Origin: Sparassis latifolia
Taxonomy: Eukaryota > Basidiomycota > Agaricomycetes > Polyporales > Sparassidaceae
Direction: 5' to 3'
DNA length: 64,000 nucleotides
NCBI GenBank assembly: GCA_018466975.1
Contig: CM031559.1
Location: 2,852,001-2,916,000 of the forward strand
Shown here: piece after piece, positions 20,716 through 33,802 of the stretch
How the letters are laid out: each line of letters begins with the position of its first letter
Position numbering within the stretch: position 1 is the stretch's first letter
Notes under the pieces: generated by a model
The model's database searches: none
The model's input: the letters and a program-made list of their open reading frames with translations, nothing else
Told to the model about the DNA's origin: nothing
Program-made: the position numbers and the translations under genes

Positions 20716-23001
20716 ATGTTGTACCTAGTCTGGGCATCACTTCTTCTGCAGATATTCTCGAGTCTTTCTTATGGTTTTGATGGTTTTCTTGCCACCGAGA
20801 AGGCTTTGCATCTGCCATTACAATTGACGCAGAGAGCGCAGAAGAGGGACAGTCAAACCTGTGCAAGTGGGCTAGGGGACGTTCTCGACGTGTAGGTGAT
20901 TTTCAACAAGGATATTACCTGCTCAATCGGCTGTGTCCCATGTTCCCCAGCACTTACAGTGTCCTCGTCGACGTAGGGGGAACTGAGACCCCTCTTGTAC
21001 TCGGTATATTACGTTGATACGCTCTACCTTCTTTTGCCACTCTGATCGTCTTGTTCTCCGAAGATACTGGCTCCTCTGACTTGTGGCTGGTTTCCGATGG
21101 TTGTCACACTTCCGCTTGCGCAAATTCTGGAGTACCTCTGTATCCGCTGGGCTCGCTTCACTCTACTGGTCTTGATGCTCAACTACTCTACGGCGACTCG
21201 CGAACTGGTACTCATGCCTCAGGTCCTATCGGAACAGACGTAACAGGTGTTGCCGGTCTTTCTGTGTCCGGCCAGTGTTTTGCCGCGATTGCAGATACAA
21301 ATACCACCGTTCTGGGTACAGGATCTGCAGGGATTTTCGGACTTGGGTTTCCTCCAGTAAGGTGAGTGTCGATACTGACAAGAGTGTTCCTGCCGCAGCA
21401 GATTCCTTTGCGGGCCCACAGTTTCGTAGTTACTAGGACGTTGAATGGAATTGCGAATTACGCTACCTTCGAAGTTTTCTGCTGTCTATATCTGACACAG
21501 CCTACCATAATTCAGCGTCATTTGGCGGCAGCTCTTAGAAACCGACATAAGCGGAGCACCACCCTCCCTGTCTCGACGTTCTCGTCTCCCTCCTCTTGAG
21601 CTAACCACGACGAATTCTTCGAGCGTTTCTACCGATGGCAGTTTCATCGGTCGTCCTCCGTTCCCATCTTTCACCTTCCTGTCGCCACACCGTCGCATAC
21701 GTCAAGTTAAAGCCTCACTAAGCGATCCTTCCGCTCTCGCCATCGAAGCGTTCGCAACTTACGGCCCTTTTGTCACCAGGCTTATCGCGCAACAGGCCTT
21801 GGCGTCGCCTATGGTGGCAATCACACTTCAGCGCGACACGTTCGAGGTGGGCGGGAACGCGGGTCTGTTGTCTTTGGGAGGGCCCCCCTCTGGCGTCCAG
21901 GAGGACCATCTCAGATGGGTGCCGGTGCGAGGATACAGCGCCGATGAAGGTGGCTTGCCTCCTGCGCCCGAGGCTCCCAACGAGGTGACCACTGTGCTCG
22001 ATGATGATCACCCGAGCTTCTCTAAATGTGTTGCAGATATATCCCTTGCTGTGGGAGATCCCGATAGATGACGTCTACTTCGATGGCACCAAGCTTCCCC
22101 GGTCTACCCTCTCTGCACCGTCAATCTCTCTGTCTGCGCTCATGGATACCGTACGTCTTGAGTCTTCTTTTCACAACCTCAGAAGTATACGCACGCTCAC
22201 CGGATGAATCGTTTACTTTGTGACACCGTTCACTGGCATATTACAGGGAAATTCTCTCATACGCGGTCCTCAAGACGTCGTCAACAATATCCTCGCACAG
22301 CTGGGCGGACCTACAGGCTCGTTTGACTGCGACACACCGCATAACCTGTCCTTCGAAATTGGCGGGGAGCTGTTTCCCATCGACCCGCGTGACTTCGCGC
22401 GACCACATACCGCCAACAATTCTGCCAATTCTCCACGGTGTACTGGTGCAGTCGCAGCCACCGATCCGCCGGGAGAGGGTGGCTTCCTCTACAGCTGGAG
22501 TCTCGGAGACCCGTTCCTCAAATCGTGCGTGTGTTCACCGATTCTTTCTTCTGTCATCTCACACCATCGTTCTAGCGTACTGGCGGCATATTACTACGGC
22601 AATCTCACCCACCCCTCACAGGATCCACCACGCGTCGGGTTTATCTCGACCGTACCAGACGATGCAGGCGAAGCTCTCAGAGAAGCTGTGCAGGCTGCCA
22701 TTTCAGCCGGCGCCATCTTCCCAGGTGCGTCTGCAGAACTCCTTGCGGGATATCTAGACAGCGATTGACCGATGGCAAACTGTGTCTAGCGACATCGGAA
22801 CCCGCACCGTCTGGCACGTATATGGCGACGACAACCGGCCCCGGCGGTGTGCCTCAGGCGACGCATCTGGCGGCGTCGTACAGTTCAAACGCGCGGTCAA
22901 GCAATGCGGCGCGGATAACAGATTACGCAGATGGCTGGACCTCGCTTCTCGTCATCTCCATGAATCTCGGTGCCGCGCTCCTTGGATTCGCCTGCTTGTG
23001 A
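20716..23001 (+). CDS. aspartic protease, pepsin family, probably GPI-anchored
   Basis: This is a secreted A1-family aspartyl protease. The ATG at 20716 starts a signal peptide (MLYLVWASLLLQIFSS), a short propeptide with a basic site (AQKRDS), then VTYSVLVDVGGTETPLVL. An intron splits the first catalytic motif DTGSSDLW. Downstream are GSAGIFGLGFPPVS-VIWRQLL, LLSLGGPPSG and the second active-site motif ALMDTGNS, whose Asp-Thr and Gly fall on either side of an intron. After that comes SWSLGDPFLKSVLAAYYYGN. The C-terminus has Ser/Thr/Ala-rich sequence and a final hydrophobic stretch (LLVISMNLGAALLGFACL), fitting a GPI-attachment signal as in yapsin-like enzymes. Both catalytic aspartates are present. 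I read about nine exons; the intron from 21363 to about 21513 is longer than most. Confidence 0.87.
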
Positions 23002-23334
23002 TTGGGACCGCCGGCTCTACCAGATACATCTGGTCTTCACACGAACATTGCTATACCCACTTGCTGCAACATACTGAACTCTGCTTCTTGTTGATGTATC
23101 CACAAAGTTGTTCTATATTTCCCCTGTATGGTCGTTGCGCATGCATGCCCACCAGAGCACTTGCATGCCGAAGGAATGTCCTGGGACTGTGATTCCATTA
23201 TGAGATAAAGAAATACACAACGCAACGCAACCAAAACTGCGACATCCGAACTAGAGAGCACACAAGCAAAAAATACAGCAGTACAGTCAGTATAGCAACG
23301 AGACCAGCGACCAACATGCTTCCACCTCATCCGA
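23002..23334. other. convergent intergenic region
   Basis: This segment lies between the 3' ends of the protease (+) and the transcription factor (-) and presumably holds both 3' UTRs. A minus-strand frame of 97 codons here is not recognisable. Confidence 0.4.
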
Positions 23335-26300
23335 TCATGGCGATACCATGTTTACAGGACCACTGCCACTCGCCGACGACGGTATGTAAAACCCGTTGGC
23401 GGCGGCTTGCCCGGACGATCCGGGCTGCATGAGCAGCGACGTCATATCCACCGACCCGTCGTTGAACAGCGCTAAAATCTCTGCAGGAGACATGGACAGC
23501 CCCGCCTCTCCAACTAACATGTCCGTGTCCATAAACTGCGACGCAGAGGCGGCAACGGGGTTTCCCAGACCATACGTCTGTGAGAAGGCATGTGCTACTC
23601 CCTGGCTGGACGGGTTCGCGGAAGGGAACGGTGCCGACGGCGGACGGGGGCTGGTGCCGCCGCCTAGGTCAAGGAAGGCATCCGACGGAGAGAAGGCTTC
23701 CGGACTTCCGTGATGCGAAGGCGAGTCGCCGTTACTACCAGGAGAGCGCGCCATAGACGGTGTCTTTTTGCGGACAGGACGGAGCCATGGGGGGCGGTTA
23801 TTGGAAGATATAGGAGTGTCTTGTGGTCGGGCAGAGTCCAACGGTATTTGTGTCACTAGCGGCGGAAAATATTACCAATGCGCACATGTCAGATATACAA
23901 CGCGACGCACATCGACAAAACTCTTCCATCAGATCGCCTGAGCGTTGGCCACAGACATAGCGACCGCTGAAGCGGCGGAGTAGACCGACACATGAACGGA
24001 GGGCGTCCAGACCAGGGGCAATTAGTGGCTGCATAGCCTCCGTATGGCAGCTCAATAACACTGCGACGAGGGTGCGCCCGGCAGCAGTCAATTGATGGAT
24101 GACATGCACGCCATCTGTCACAGACCAGGTCAATGCATAGGCACTACATTAAGCAGAAACCTCGAACAGCTCACAGTAGGTCATCAAGCCCTTCGTAGCA
24201 GTATGCAAGTGCGACGAGATGATCTGAAGCGCAGCTGCATGGGCTGCCCGCATCGCCTCGCACTCGGCCTCAGTCTGCTCGTTAAACGGAGACTGTGTCC
24301 TTTCCACGACGAGATCCGAGAACCTGTGCCGATGGATGAGCATCCGCACATACTGCTCCACGCAATGCAGGCGTTGAGACTGCGTCACGCGCAGCACATC
24401 CTCGCTTGTCATCGTCTCGACGGTATGTGCCCAATGCGGGGGGATGGAGCGGCAGATCTCATCGAGTAACGCTTCCTCTTCGCGAAGATCTTTGGTGCAC
24501 TTGTACCCCGACAGAACCGCTGTAGCGCGTGAGAGAAACGAGGGACCGTCGCCAAAGTGTCGGGGCGGGGGTACGTCAACGATGCCTTCAAGGATGACGA
24601 ACAGGCGCACACAGCACACGAAGGCGCCTATGCGGCTCGGGATTTCAGGAGGCTGCACACCGAGGGTGTCGCGAGTGATGTACTCATCATCGACAACAGC
24701 GGGCTCGCTGACGTCACAATCGCGCAGCCGGAGTATGGGTTGACGCCCGAAGTGCGCGCAAGCCTGTTTGTCCCATAGATAGACACACCAGAACGTGCGC
24801 TTGCGCACCTCGTCCTCGATCGGATCAAACACGTCGTAGTCGTCCACGGACCGATGCAGTCCAGCATCAATCGACAGCGTCACTGCCTCTGCAAGTAGCG
24901 CAAACGCCTTCGACAGTTGCCCCAAACCAACAGCGTAGACGCCCGCGATGAGCACCGACTGCACGGTGTAGAGCGTCGGACGGTCAGCGCTGGGCAGCGT
25001 GCGCAGTCGTCCGAAGAGGTCGAACCACTGCGTGCCTGCGCTGATACCGTCGTTTGGATCTGCGCGCACACGAGGATCGTCGATATGCCGTGACGAGAGA
25101 CAGCAGACGGCGACGATGAAAGCGGCGAAACCAGGCTCGCCCCATTTTCGAGGGTTCCCGTAATCCTGTACAAGCACGCTGAGTAGAGCGACACAGAAAC
25201 ACGCTGGCTACTCACTGCCAGGAACGTCGGCAAATGCAGGAACGGCATTAGGTAGTATGACGTAGACAGAAAACACTGCACGAGGCTGAGCAATGCATTA
25301 ATAATCTGGAGCACCACAACGGCAAACCGAGCGCCCTACCTGTCCATGAGCTCCGGAACGATGAAGGACGTGATCAGCCTCCAGATCACTTCTGGATTCG
25401 TATCCGTTCTCTTCGGCGTGCGATCCGGGAACCAGTCGTTCATCGCGTGCCCATTTTGGCTGGCCCATGACTGCGCCGGTCCGTGGTCGGGATCGGGCTT
25501 CGTCACCTGCGTATGGCGCTCCACTAGCAGATCGAGCAGCGGCAACCCCGACGTCTCGCCCTGCCAACGAGTGTGTCCCTCATCGTCGAAGTACAGGTAT
25601 GACGAGGACAACGACATTTTTGCCGTCTCTTCCGCTAGGTGATCCGCCGCTCCGACCCCGCTGGACGGAGGCGGGAAGCCGGCGCTCGGGCTTGCATGAC
25701 GGGACACCGATTTTACGGGTGTGAAGAAGGTGGACGGGTTCATCAACGGATACGCGTTGAGTGATGGCGGTGGGACCGCCGTGGGGAAGGTGTGCGTCGA
25801 GGATGCAAACGACGCATGCGGATTGGTGGTCGCATCGACGGGAGATTGGGGAATTGTGCTTGCGCCGCCTGCAGCGAAAACGGCTGGCGGAATAGCTTGA
25901 ATCAATGTTTCCAGCTGATGCATGCGATCCTCGAGCGTAGCAGCCCGTCTGGGTATTTCGTACTGTCAGTTCCATGTATCAAGTACAACGAATAAGATAA
26001 CACACTTAGACTTATGAGGATGCGTCCTTTTCCCTGGTTCCTCGAACGTACAGGCTGAATTTGATGTTAGACATGACTGACACGGATGACCTTCGTCGCA
26101 CTTGATTCTCCGCCGCCTTCGCTAGCTTGTCAACTCTAGGTTCAATAATTCGCATGACATTGCTCACCGACAACGATCGCATGCTCTTGAAACATTATCA
26201 GCACGTTCAACGACACAGAGGTATCAGTAACATACCTGCTAAGTTTGAAACGCCTCTCCTTCAGGACTGACGCCGACGATGTAGGTGTCGGCGTTGACGC

Positions 26301-26354
26301 TGCGGGTGCTCCTGGCTTCTCCTGAGTGTCTTCAGCTTTTGCGGGTGTCGACAT
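23335..26354 (-). CDS. Zn2Cys6 fungal transcription factor
   Basis: This is a nuclear DNA-binding regulator with an N-terminal binuclear zinc cluster and a central fungal-specific transcription factor domain. Exon 1 ([17 protein letters not shown]...) ends in FKLSR. An 18-nt exon (26168-26185) supplies ACDRC, and the next exon continues [16 protein letters not shown]. The cluster spacing C-x2-C-x6-C-x5-C-x2-C-x6-C is exact only if the tiny exon is included. The middle domain includes [34 protein letters not shown] and [20 protein letters not shown], diagnostic for the domain. A Ser/Pro-rich C-terminal region ([19 protein letters not shown]) may activate transcription. About eight exons. Target genes are unknown; the neighbouring secreted protease is only a positional candidate. 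Confidence 0.85.
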
Positions 26355-28234
26355 GGCAAGTTGTGCAACAAAGTGGGCGGAGAAGAGGAGTGAAACTCTA
26401 GGATTATTGTGTATGACAAAAGGTCATGTGCAACCAAGTTCCGGTGACACTATGACAGTCTCTCCACACCGCAAGTACAGTACCACTCACTAAATTTAAT
26501 GTTTTGCGTGTCGACCAGTAATTCCTGCGGTATAATATGTCTCTGAAGAAATACTGAGAGTAAGGTGCTGCGAACAGTGCGAAGTCACCTTGCTTTTCTG
26601 CCTGAACCAGAAATTACTGATTAGCGCTCGCGCTGTTACTGTATATGTTTACCCAATTACCCAATATTACATAATGTTTACCAGTTTTGAAGACGCTGGA
26701 GTTGCACTGAGTGTCTGAGTCCGTCTAGGTCGTCTTCGAATTCGCTGAGGGTATTATTGCACATATCCACTCTGAACCGGCGTAATAACCTCGTCGCGAT
26801 ACCTATTCTTTTCAAGCACTACTGGTCCGGATCCCAGAGTTGAGTCTCGTCGGCGAGAACTGACGTTCAATAACCGTCGGTCATCGCAAAAACTCTTCGT
26901 TAGTCCATATGTATTTCTTGCGTTTATTACTACTAACTACTGTAGAATTATTGCGCGTGTTTGGGAAGGCCACGCTATTGTAGCTGGAGTTTCATTTCAT
27001 TATGATCGCTACGGTTTGGACATCCAAATCAAACTGTTCTTGTCCTTCGAGCTTCAAGCTTCGAAGGAAAGTTATAAGCGGTCGACTACCCTCAGATATG
27101 TTCACTGTGAGTATGTGTCTGCGACGTCCTGGGTCAATGCCAAAGTACATCATGCCCTAAGAAGGCGGCATACTCCCTGTCTACACCAACATAGTACAAG
27201 ATTTCCTCCGACGTCGACATTGGAACTACACACTCTCGGCGTATTGCGTTACGGCCATACCACCACATTCGAGACGATCCATTGCGCGCAAGTCAGGTAT
27301 TGCCTCGTCGGTGAGTTCTCAGTCATTATAATCCGTACGAACAAGTTGACTGAATTCTCAGACTTTGAAGTACATCACGTAGATGCATTTCACGGAGACG
27401 TCGGCTGGTAGTCCGTCACGGTGGATACGAGCTTGGGGCTATACGGGGCCGTTCTGATCCTGTCATTGTCATGAGGGCTTCTTCATACTGCCTCGTCACC
27501 TTCGGCTTTTGTCCCGTGCGGTGGTTCCGACGTGTTCGCCTCTGTTCACCAGCTTATTTCTACCTTCCATGTGACGGGAGAATGCAGCTTGCCTGACAAT
27601 GTGGAATGCGATGGCCTCGATATGCATGCAGCGGGGTGCTCCATACCACAGTACTTAAAACGTGGCCGAAGGCGAGAAGCGAGCACTTTCTAAAGATAGA
27701 GCGCTTCAATGCCACCGATAATTGACTACTTATGTAGCCTCCACCGAAGTGGGTCCCGGCGAGAATATGTTCCAGGATAGGAAAAGTGAGCATGATTGCA
27801 CGTCAATGTTAAATGTCGACATCGGCTTGCGAAATTCTCGCATTGGTAACTGTCTACGTACGTGGTCTTCCGGAACCACAGGCGGTCCGAGTAATGATGA
27901 CATTGACGCGTTACTTTTCGCTTCTCCAGCAGCCAAAAGTCCCAGCCTCTTTGACTTCACTCCTCCGGTTAACCCTCCACCGCCCACCTCCCGTATTGCG
28001 TGTTACGTGAAAATTTAATCGCGTTTAGGGTGTGTGCTATCCTACTCCGCCATGTTCTTAATAGATGACTGTTTTATGCTCACAGAAATACACGGACTTA
28101 TAAATCCCTGTGAATTGGCATCTGCCATTCGTCGTCGCACTGGACTGCTACCATACACTTGTAAGTTGAACCCAAAGTGAGAAGTGTTGGTGGACAAGTG
28201 TTTGGAATTTCGGAGTATTGACAATTACTGTCGC
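26355..28234. other. 1.9 kb without a supported gene
   Basis: This is the upstream region of the transcription factor. A 131-codon plus frame (27016-27411) and shorter frames near 27.6-28.0 kb match no family and lack convincing splice continuation. The first part (26.4-27.0 kb) is AT-richer and probably holds the promoter of the regulator. Confidence 0.4.
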
Positions 28235-28402
28235 ACAGGCCTGACAATGTTCAACGCAGACGGAGACTCGCTATGGACATACGTGTGGGTCCCGATCTGC
28301 GTGGTGGGGGGGACACTCGTGGTCGTTCGTGTTTACCGTGCCTCCCGATGGTTCATGGGTATTATACGACCACGCAAGAGGTACATGACCGACAGGCACT
28401 GA
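28235..28402 (+). CDS. possible last exon of a small membrane protein
   Basis: After a good acceptor (TCGCACAG), a short frame encodes TMFNADGDSLWTYVWVPICV, then a hydrophobic segment and a basic tail (MGIIRPRKRYMTDRH) with a stop. This fits one membrane helix with positive residues on the cytosolic side. The upstream exon(s) are unclear. The family is not recognised. Confidence 0.3.
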   Translation, partial: TGLTMFNADGDSLWTYVWVPICVVGGTLVVVRVYRASRWFMGIIRPRKRYMTDRH

Positions 28403-28536
28403 GCGAGGTAGCGAGCGGCATTACGTAGACATAGTACTTTGGCATCCCACATTATAACTCGCATGCGTAAGCAAAGTTCAAGGCATAAGCAGTGATAAAT
28501 ACTGAGGGGTGTTTAATCCTTCATAACCAATGGATA

Positions 28537-31500
28537 CTATAATGCATGAACGGTGTACGAATATGTGCTGTCCTCCGAAGGTAAGGGACCCCTCGATACA
28601 GGATGGGGTTGCGAGTAATTGCCATCAATCTCTCCCACAATCCCATCATAAGCAGTAGCATACGCTTCACCAGAGGACTGTGGCGCATGCGATGGATTTC
28701 TCCACTCATCGGATGGACCTCGCACATGCATCTCGAAAACTTCTCGCATCGGGCTCGAATCTTGCCATGGTCGCGTCGAGACGGTCTGTGGTGACACAAC
28801 AGACATCGTGGGACTATCATGCTGGCGGTCGTATCGTGTTGGGATAGGTGAGGGTACTGGAATGTCGGACGCAGAGTAGTACGAATGTCGGTACTCTGGA
28901 GAAGCGGCATCACGTCGAGCTTGTGGCGTCAGTCGATCGTCTAGGTGTACTTCTTCCGGATTCTGGGGTTTTCGACCCATCAACGATGCAGTAGGGGATC
29001 GCCCGTCCGAGCTTGGACTCCTGTCTCGCGGTATGCTGTTTGGGTCCTCCTCGGTCGAAATTTCGGACTCTGAACGACAGTGCGGCCGTTGGAAAATCGG
29101 TGTCTTCTCTAGGTCACCTCTGTGTTTCTTGAGATCCCGCCTGCGTACGATTCCAAGGCGATCCTTGAGGTCGCCCATAACCCACATCTCTCGAACAAGG
29201 TCTTTGTCAAGAGGTATGTATGCACTCTTGACAAACTTGACGATGTATCGAGGGGCTGAAATTTTTGTGAATAATGACATACAGGACACCGCAGAAAACT
29301 TACCGAGAGCAAGAACAACCGAGCTCAGAACAGTGGCCCAGAACGTGACCTCTCCGAACAGGATTTCGACTTCACCTACGAACATGATGCTGTTGATGCT
29401 GTCGAAATACGAATAAATGACGATCCAAAGGAGCATCACTATGGATGATCCGAAGCAAACAACCCAAGTGATCACCGTCCAACTGTACCGCACGATTCGT
29501 GAGAGCCGTTACAGTAAACAAATAAAATAATGAACTCACTACCGCGAGTTGAGACCAACGTAGATATTGGCAGCGAAAATGGCAGCAACGGCCACTGTGG
29601 TACCGAAGTCGGAGAGAGACTGGATCTCCCTGCCATTCCAAGACACAGCCAGACCAAGCGACCAGGCCAGGTAGGGAACGAAGAACACGACTACAGACTG
29701 ATATAGACCGTCCAGCATGTACAGCCAGAACTTCAAACGGGTATACTCTAGTCCGCGAATGCCGCGAATGTAAAGCTGTGGGAAAGCGAGGGCTGCTTTG
29801 GCATTGAGATCCTGATCGAAAGCTGCACAGCATCATCAGTTTTCCTGCAATGAAGGTACGAAGCGGAAACTTACCCCCAAGGACGATGACAGGTAGAGAT
29901 GTGAAAATCAGGTTGTAGAGAAGGACGAAAGTGTAATCATACAAATACGTTGCGTCAAAACTGTATACCAATCAGGAACAAGACTTATGTGCCGCATATT
30001 GTATGACATACTTGCAATATATCTGGAACCAGAACATGGCGAAAGTCCAGATAACATTCTGAGGGACTATCAGTAAGTGTACCCGCACCACAACGAAGAG
30101 CCTCACTTTGTAAAAGAAATTACTATGCATATCAGCGATTCGTTGATATGACCAGCGTCCGTGAACGATCAGTAACTTCGTCAGGTAGCGGAACTGAGCG
30201 AAAGCGTAGTCGGCGGACATGGCCGCCTGCGAACCCTCGTGTCCCAAGAGTCCGCATCCAATGTGCGCTTCCTGGATCATAGCGACATCATTTGCACCAT
30301 CGCCAATTGATAATGTCATAGCTTTTCGGCCTTCCTTAACCTGAGGATAATGGGGTTAAAATCAAACAACTAGCAGACACGATGTAAACAGTACGCGCCA
30401 GCTTTACCACCAGCGCCTTCTGCGCGGGAGAAACTCTACAACACACAACAGTCTCACATTGAGTCGTAAGGTTGAGGAAGAGCGAGTTCAGTGCCGGACT
30501 AAGGGCGTGACGTAAAGTATCGCCGTCTATAACAACAGCGAAGGCAGCTTGGGCACCAGGGACAAATCCCCGCTTCTCGTTCGTCAAAGAAGGTGGCCCA
30601 AGCACTGAAGCAATCTTGTTCAAACCTCCTTCGATCTGTGTTTGCGCAGCCTCCTCTGTCTCAGCTGACAAGATCATGATCTCCATGTCGTTCTTTAGTA
30701 AGTTGCAGCTAAATCCTATGGCGTTCTCATCAGTAAATTGAATCTACAAGAGCAAAGCGCCGTTCCGTACCAATTTCAATGGCAGTCTGGATCTTATCAC
30801 CTATTCAATTGTAAAAAAGAAAAGTGTGCGACGCGATGTGGAAGGACTCGCACCGGTGAGAATCCATAGCTTAATGCCAGCTTGGTGGAGAGACTCGATT
30901 GCTTCTGGAACACCCTCCTGCAGCTTGTCTTCCAGCGCGGTAGCACCGAGAATTGTCAGCGAATGTTCGATTTTGTCATTCGCCTTCTCAATCGCAGCCT
31001 CACGATCATCGATGGAGCTAGTCGCCGCATCGTAGAGCCGCTGCCACTCGGTGTACTCGTCTTCCGTCAGATACCGGTACGCGATGCAAAGCGTGCGTAA
31101 TCCGCCATTCGCAAACGCCTCCATGTCTTGGGATGTCTTCGCTTTCAGATCCGGGTCATGGTCGGGTGTGAGACGCTGATAAATGACACTGTCGGCGCCC
31201 TTGCAGTACAACACGAGCTGCCCCTGAGGGTTACGAACGATGACGCTCATCCGCTTTCGCGTGCTGTCAAACTCGAGCATCTGCAGCGGAACGTAACGTT
31301 CTGGTTGGCCCATGACTTCGATGTCAATGCCATCTCTAGACTTCTGGACGAATGGGAATCCGACATCACGGGCGGCGGCGACAAGAGCGGCCTCATCAGG
31401 CGATTCGGCCTTGAACTCCAAATGGTACGGCTCTGTGCGTGGCTCCGGGCGGTCTGAAAGGACGCTGTGACAAACGGCGAGGGCACGGAAGAAAGCGATG

Positions 31501-33802
31501 AGATGGGGGCGTTGCTGAGACGACCTGTCGGTCAGGTCATCGGCAAGACGCGGAGACACGAGAGTAAGCTTGTTGGGCTGGATGTAGCGATTCTTGAAAC
31601 CATGCGACATCTTACTCAACATGTCTTCCTTCAACAATTGCAGCTGACGATCCTGCTCCGCAGGCTCAAGGGCATTAGGTCTACCCTCGCGCATCGCAGC
31701 TCCGCGCTGGGCCTCAGTGACACCCTCTCCATAGGCGATGCCGTTCACGGAGCACTTCTGGAAGTCCATGACGTTCTGCGTGAGTGTACCTGTCTTGTCT
31801 GAGAAGACGTACTCGATTTGACCGAGGTCGTCGGAGATGTTCCACGTCTTTGGGACGCAAGCCGCGTCCAGCGGCTTATAGTACATATCAATATCTTGCG
31901 CAATAAAGTAAGCCTGGACGGTCTTCACGATCTCGATGGAGATGTACAATGAGATGGGAACAATGTTCTGGAAAGCAATGAGACACGAGCTATTGGAGAT
32001 TAAAGATTTTAGCGTAACGCATACAAGTAAAGTGCGGACCAGCTTACACAAAGGTGACAATAGCATTGGCAACATTAGAACTAGAAGGATTAGCTCCAAT
32101 TTCGAAGAAGTCTGCACTGGTTCCGCTCTTGCCGTCAAAGAGACCATTGGCGATGGCTGAGATGGCACACATGATTACAAGAACCAGGAAGTTGACAATA
32201 ACGTTGAAGTTAGTCTCCCTCTCGATCTTGGACCGTTTGGATGGGGTAGCTCCACCATTGAGCATGATCTTGGTATCTGCACCTGTAAAAACGACCAAGC
32301 CTATAATCCATGCCGTGTTGCGCACAGTACAGCCGCGTAGAAGAAGTTCGTTAATCGTCACGGACTCCTGCTTGAGCTCGCCGCTGGAGGGTTCGCGATA
32401 TCGAAGGACACCATGGTACAAGTACAAATTCTGATGCGGTGGCTCGGAATCCAGCACGAAGGATGCGCGCTCTACATCTTCCTCGGAAGTCATGGCGGAA
32501 GTGGCCTTTATCGACTTGCGAGGCTTCAGGTTCGTCTCACCGTCTAGGTTCTTCGTCTCGACATAGCACATATTGTCTGGATCGGAAGTGGAGAGAACGG
32601 CAATGTCTGCCGGTATCTGTTCGTTCTCGCGGAGTAAGACGACGTCACCAACTTCCAACTTCTTCCACAGCGTACGCTCCCAGCGTGCCAGCCCCGTCGT
32701 CCGCATACCGTAGTCAAGAACACCCACAGTGGACTGTGAGTGAACCGACTGTTGGTACACCGCAAGCGAACCCGATCCACCCGACCACGAGCCCATCTCG
32801 TCCTGCCGAGGAGGATAGCTGTGAGCAAAGGTGTCTTCCGTACCTGTGACAGTTCCTTTCAGCGTTGTCACAGAATCGTCAGCGTTCTTTGCGTGGACGA
32901 GGTCGCCCTCGAGGCCTTTGCTCAGCACGATCTGCATCCCTTCCCCTGCCTCACGCTCTCGTAGTCTCCGCACGCCCTTCGTCACCCGTCCTGGAGGGTT
33001 GATATGCAAAAGCTTCTCAAACCACGACCGTGCGTCCGTCGGCTGGTTTACGTTTCGCCATTGACCGAGCTTCGTCGACGCCGAATTATTCACTTCGTTG
33101 TCGAGCACAGCGCGCCGATAGTCTTCAACGCCATCCTTGATCGCAGTGAACGCCAGAATGACCAGCAGCGGCAATGCGGCAGTCTGCGGTGACGTTGCGC
33201 CGAATACGGTGAATACTACAAGCACCGTCACACAACGAACTGACCGTATCCCTCACGTTTGGGCTCACCTTGCAGAATCACCAGAGCGAGGAAATACAGA
33301 TTCGCAACCCTGACAATAATGGTTGGTTTTATAATCATACTGCGTGGGACATACATACCTCCGAAATTGCTCGTAGAGGTTTTTCGGGACGAACGTCAGA
33401 ATAGTATACTCTGCACAGATTCAGCATGCATTCCCACCTGGAAACGGTACTACACTCACTGCTCGTGCGGACCTTGTTCCTCACATAACGAGCGACGGGT
33501 TCTCCATGGTGATCCATATCATCTCGAGACAGCGGCGTGTTCACGTAGATCTTCCTGCGTGCTCCGGACAGCTTCGGCGCGGACGCAGCAGCATCAGCCC
33601 TCTTCTTCTCTGTGCCTCTGCGGAAGAAGCCCTTTGCGGTCGACTTCCTGCGCCCCGCACGCTCAGCACGTTCCTCGTGTTTGGCATATTCTGCAAGGGT
33701 AGATGCAGCGGTGCGCACGGTACGCAGGCGAAGGTCGGGGTCAACGGCATTCTGGTCCTCGTCAGTATCGGAGTCGTCAGTGTGTCGTCGAGAGAAAGCC
33801 AT
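28537..33802 (-). CDS. P4-type phospholipid flippase (Dnf-like ATPase)
   Basis: This is a P4-ATPase that moves phospholipids from the outer to the inner leaflet of plasma or trans-Golgi membranes, usually with a Cdc50-family partner. The N-terminal cytosolic region ([18 protein letters not shown]) includes a basic [13 protein letters not shown] block. The actuator has [22 protein letters not shown]4 carries the PISLY motif. The phosphorylation motif [11 protein letters not shown] lies near 31798. Nucleotide-domain blocks include [18 protein letters not shown]. The hinge is LWILTG and the late motif [18 protein letters not shown]-terminal tail rich in Ser/Pro follows the last helices and ends [12 protein letters not shown]. 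About ten exons cover 5.3 kb. The [20 protein letters not shown] segment fits the fungal Dnf1/Dnf2 class better than Drs2 or Neo1, but subclass is inferred. Confidence 0.9.

Noticed and set aside
27016..27411. 131-codon plus-strand frame
   Set aside because: Unrecognised composition, no neighbouring exons, no repeat; treated as chance.
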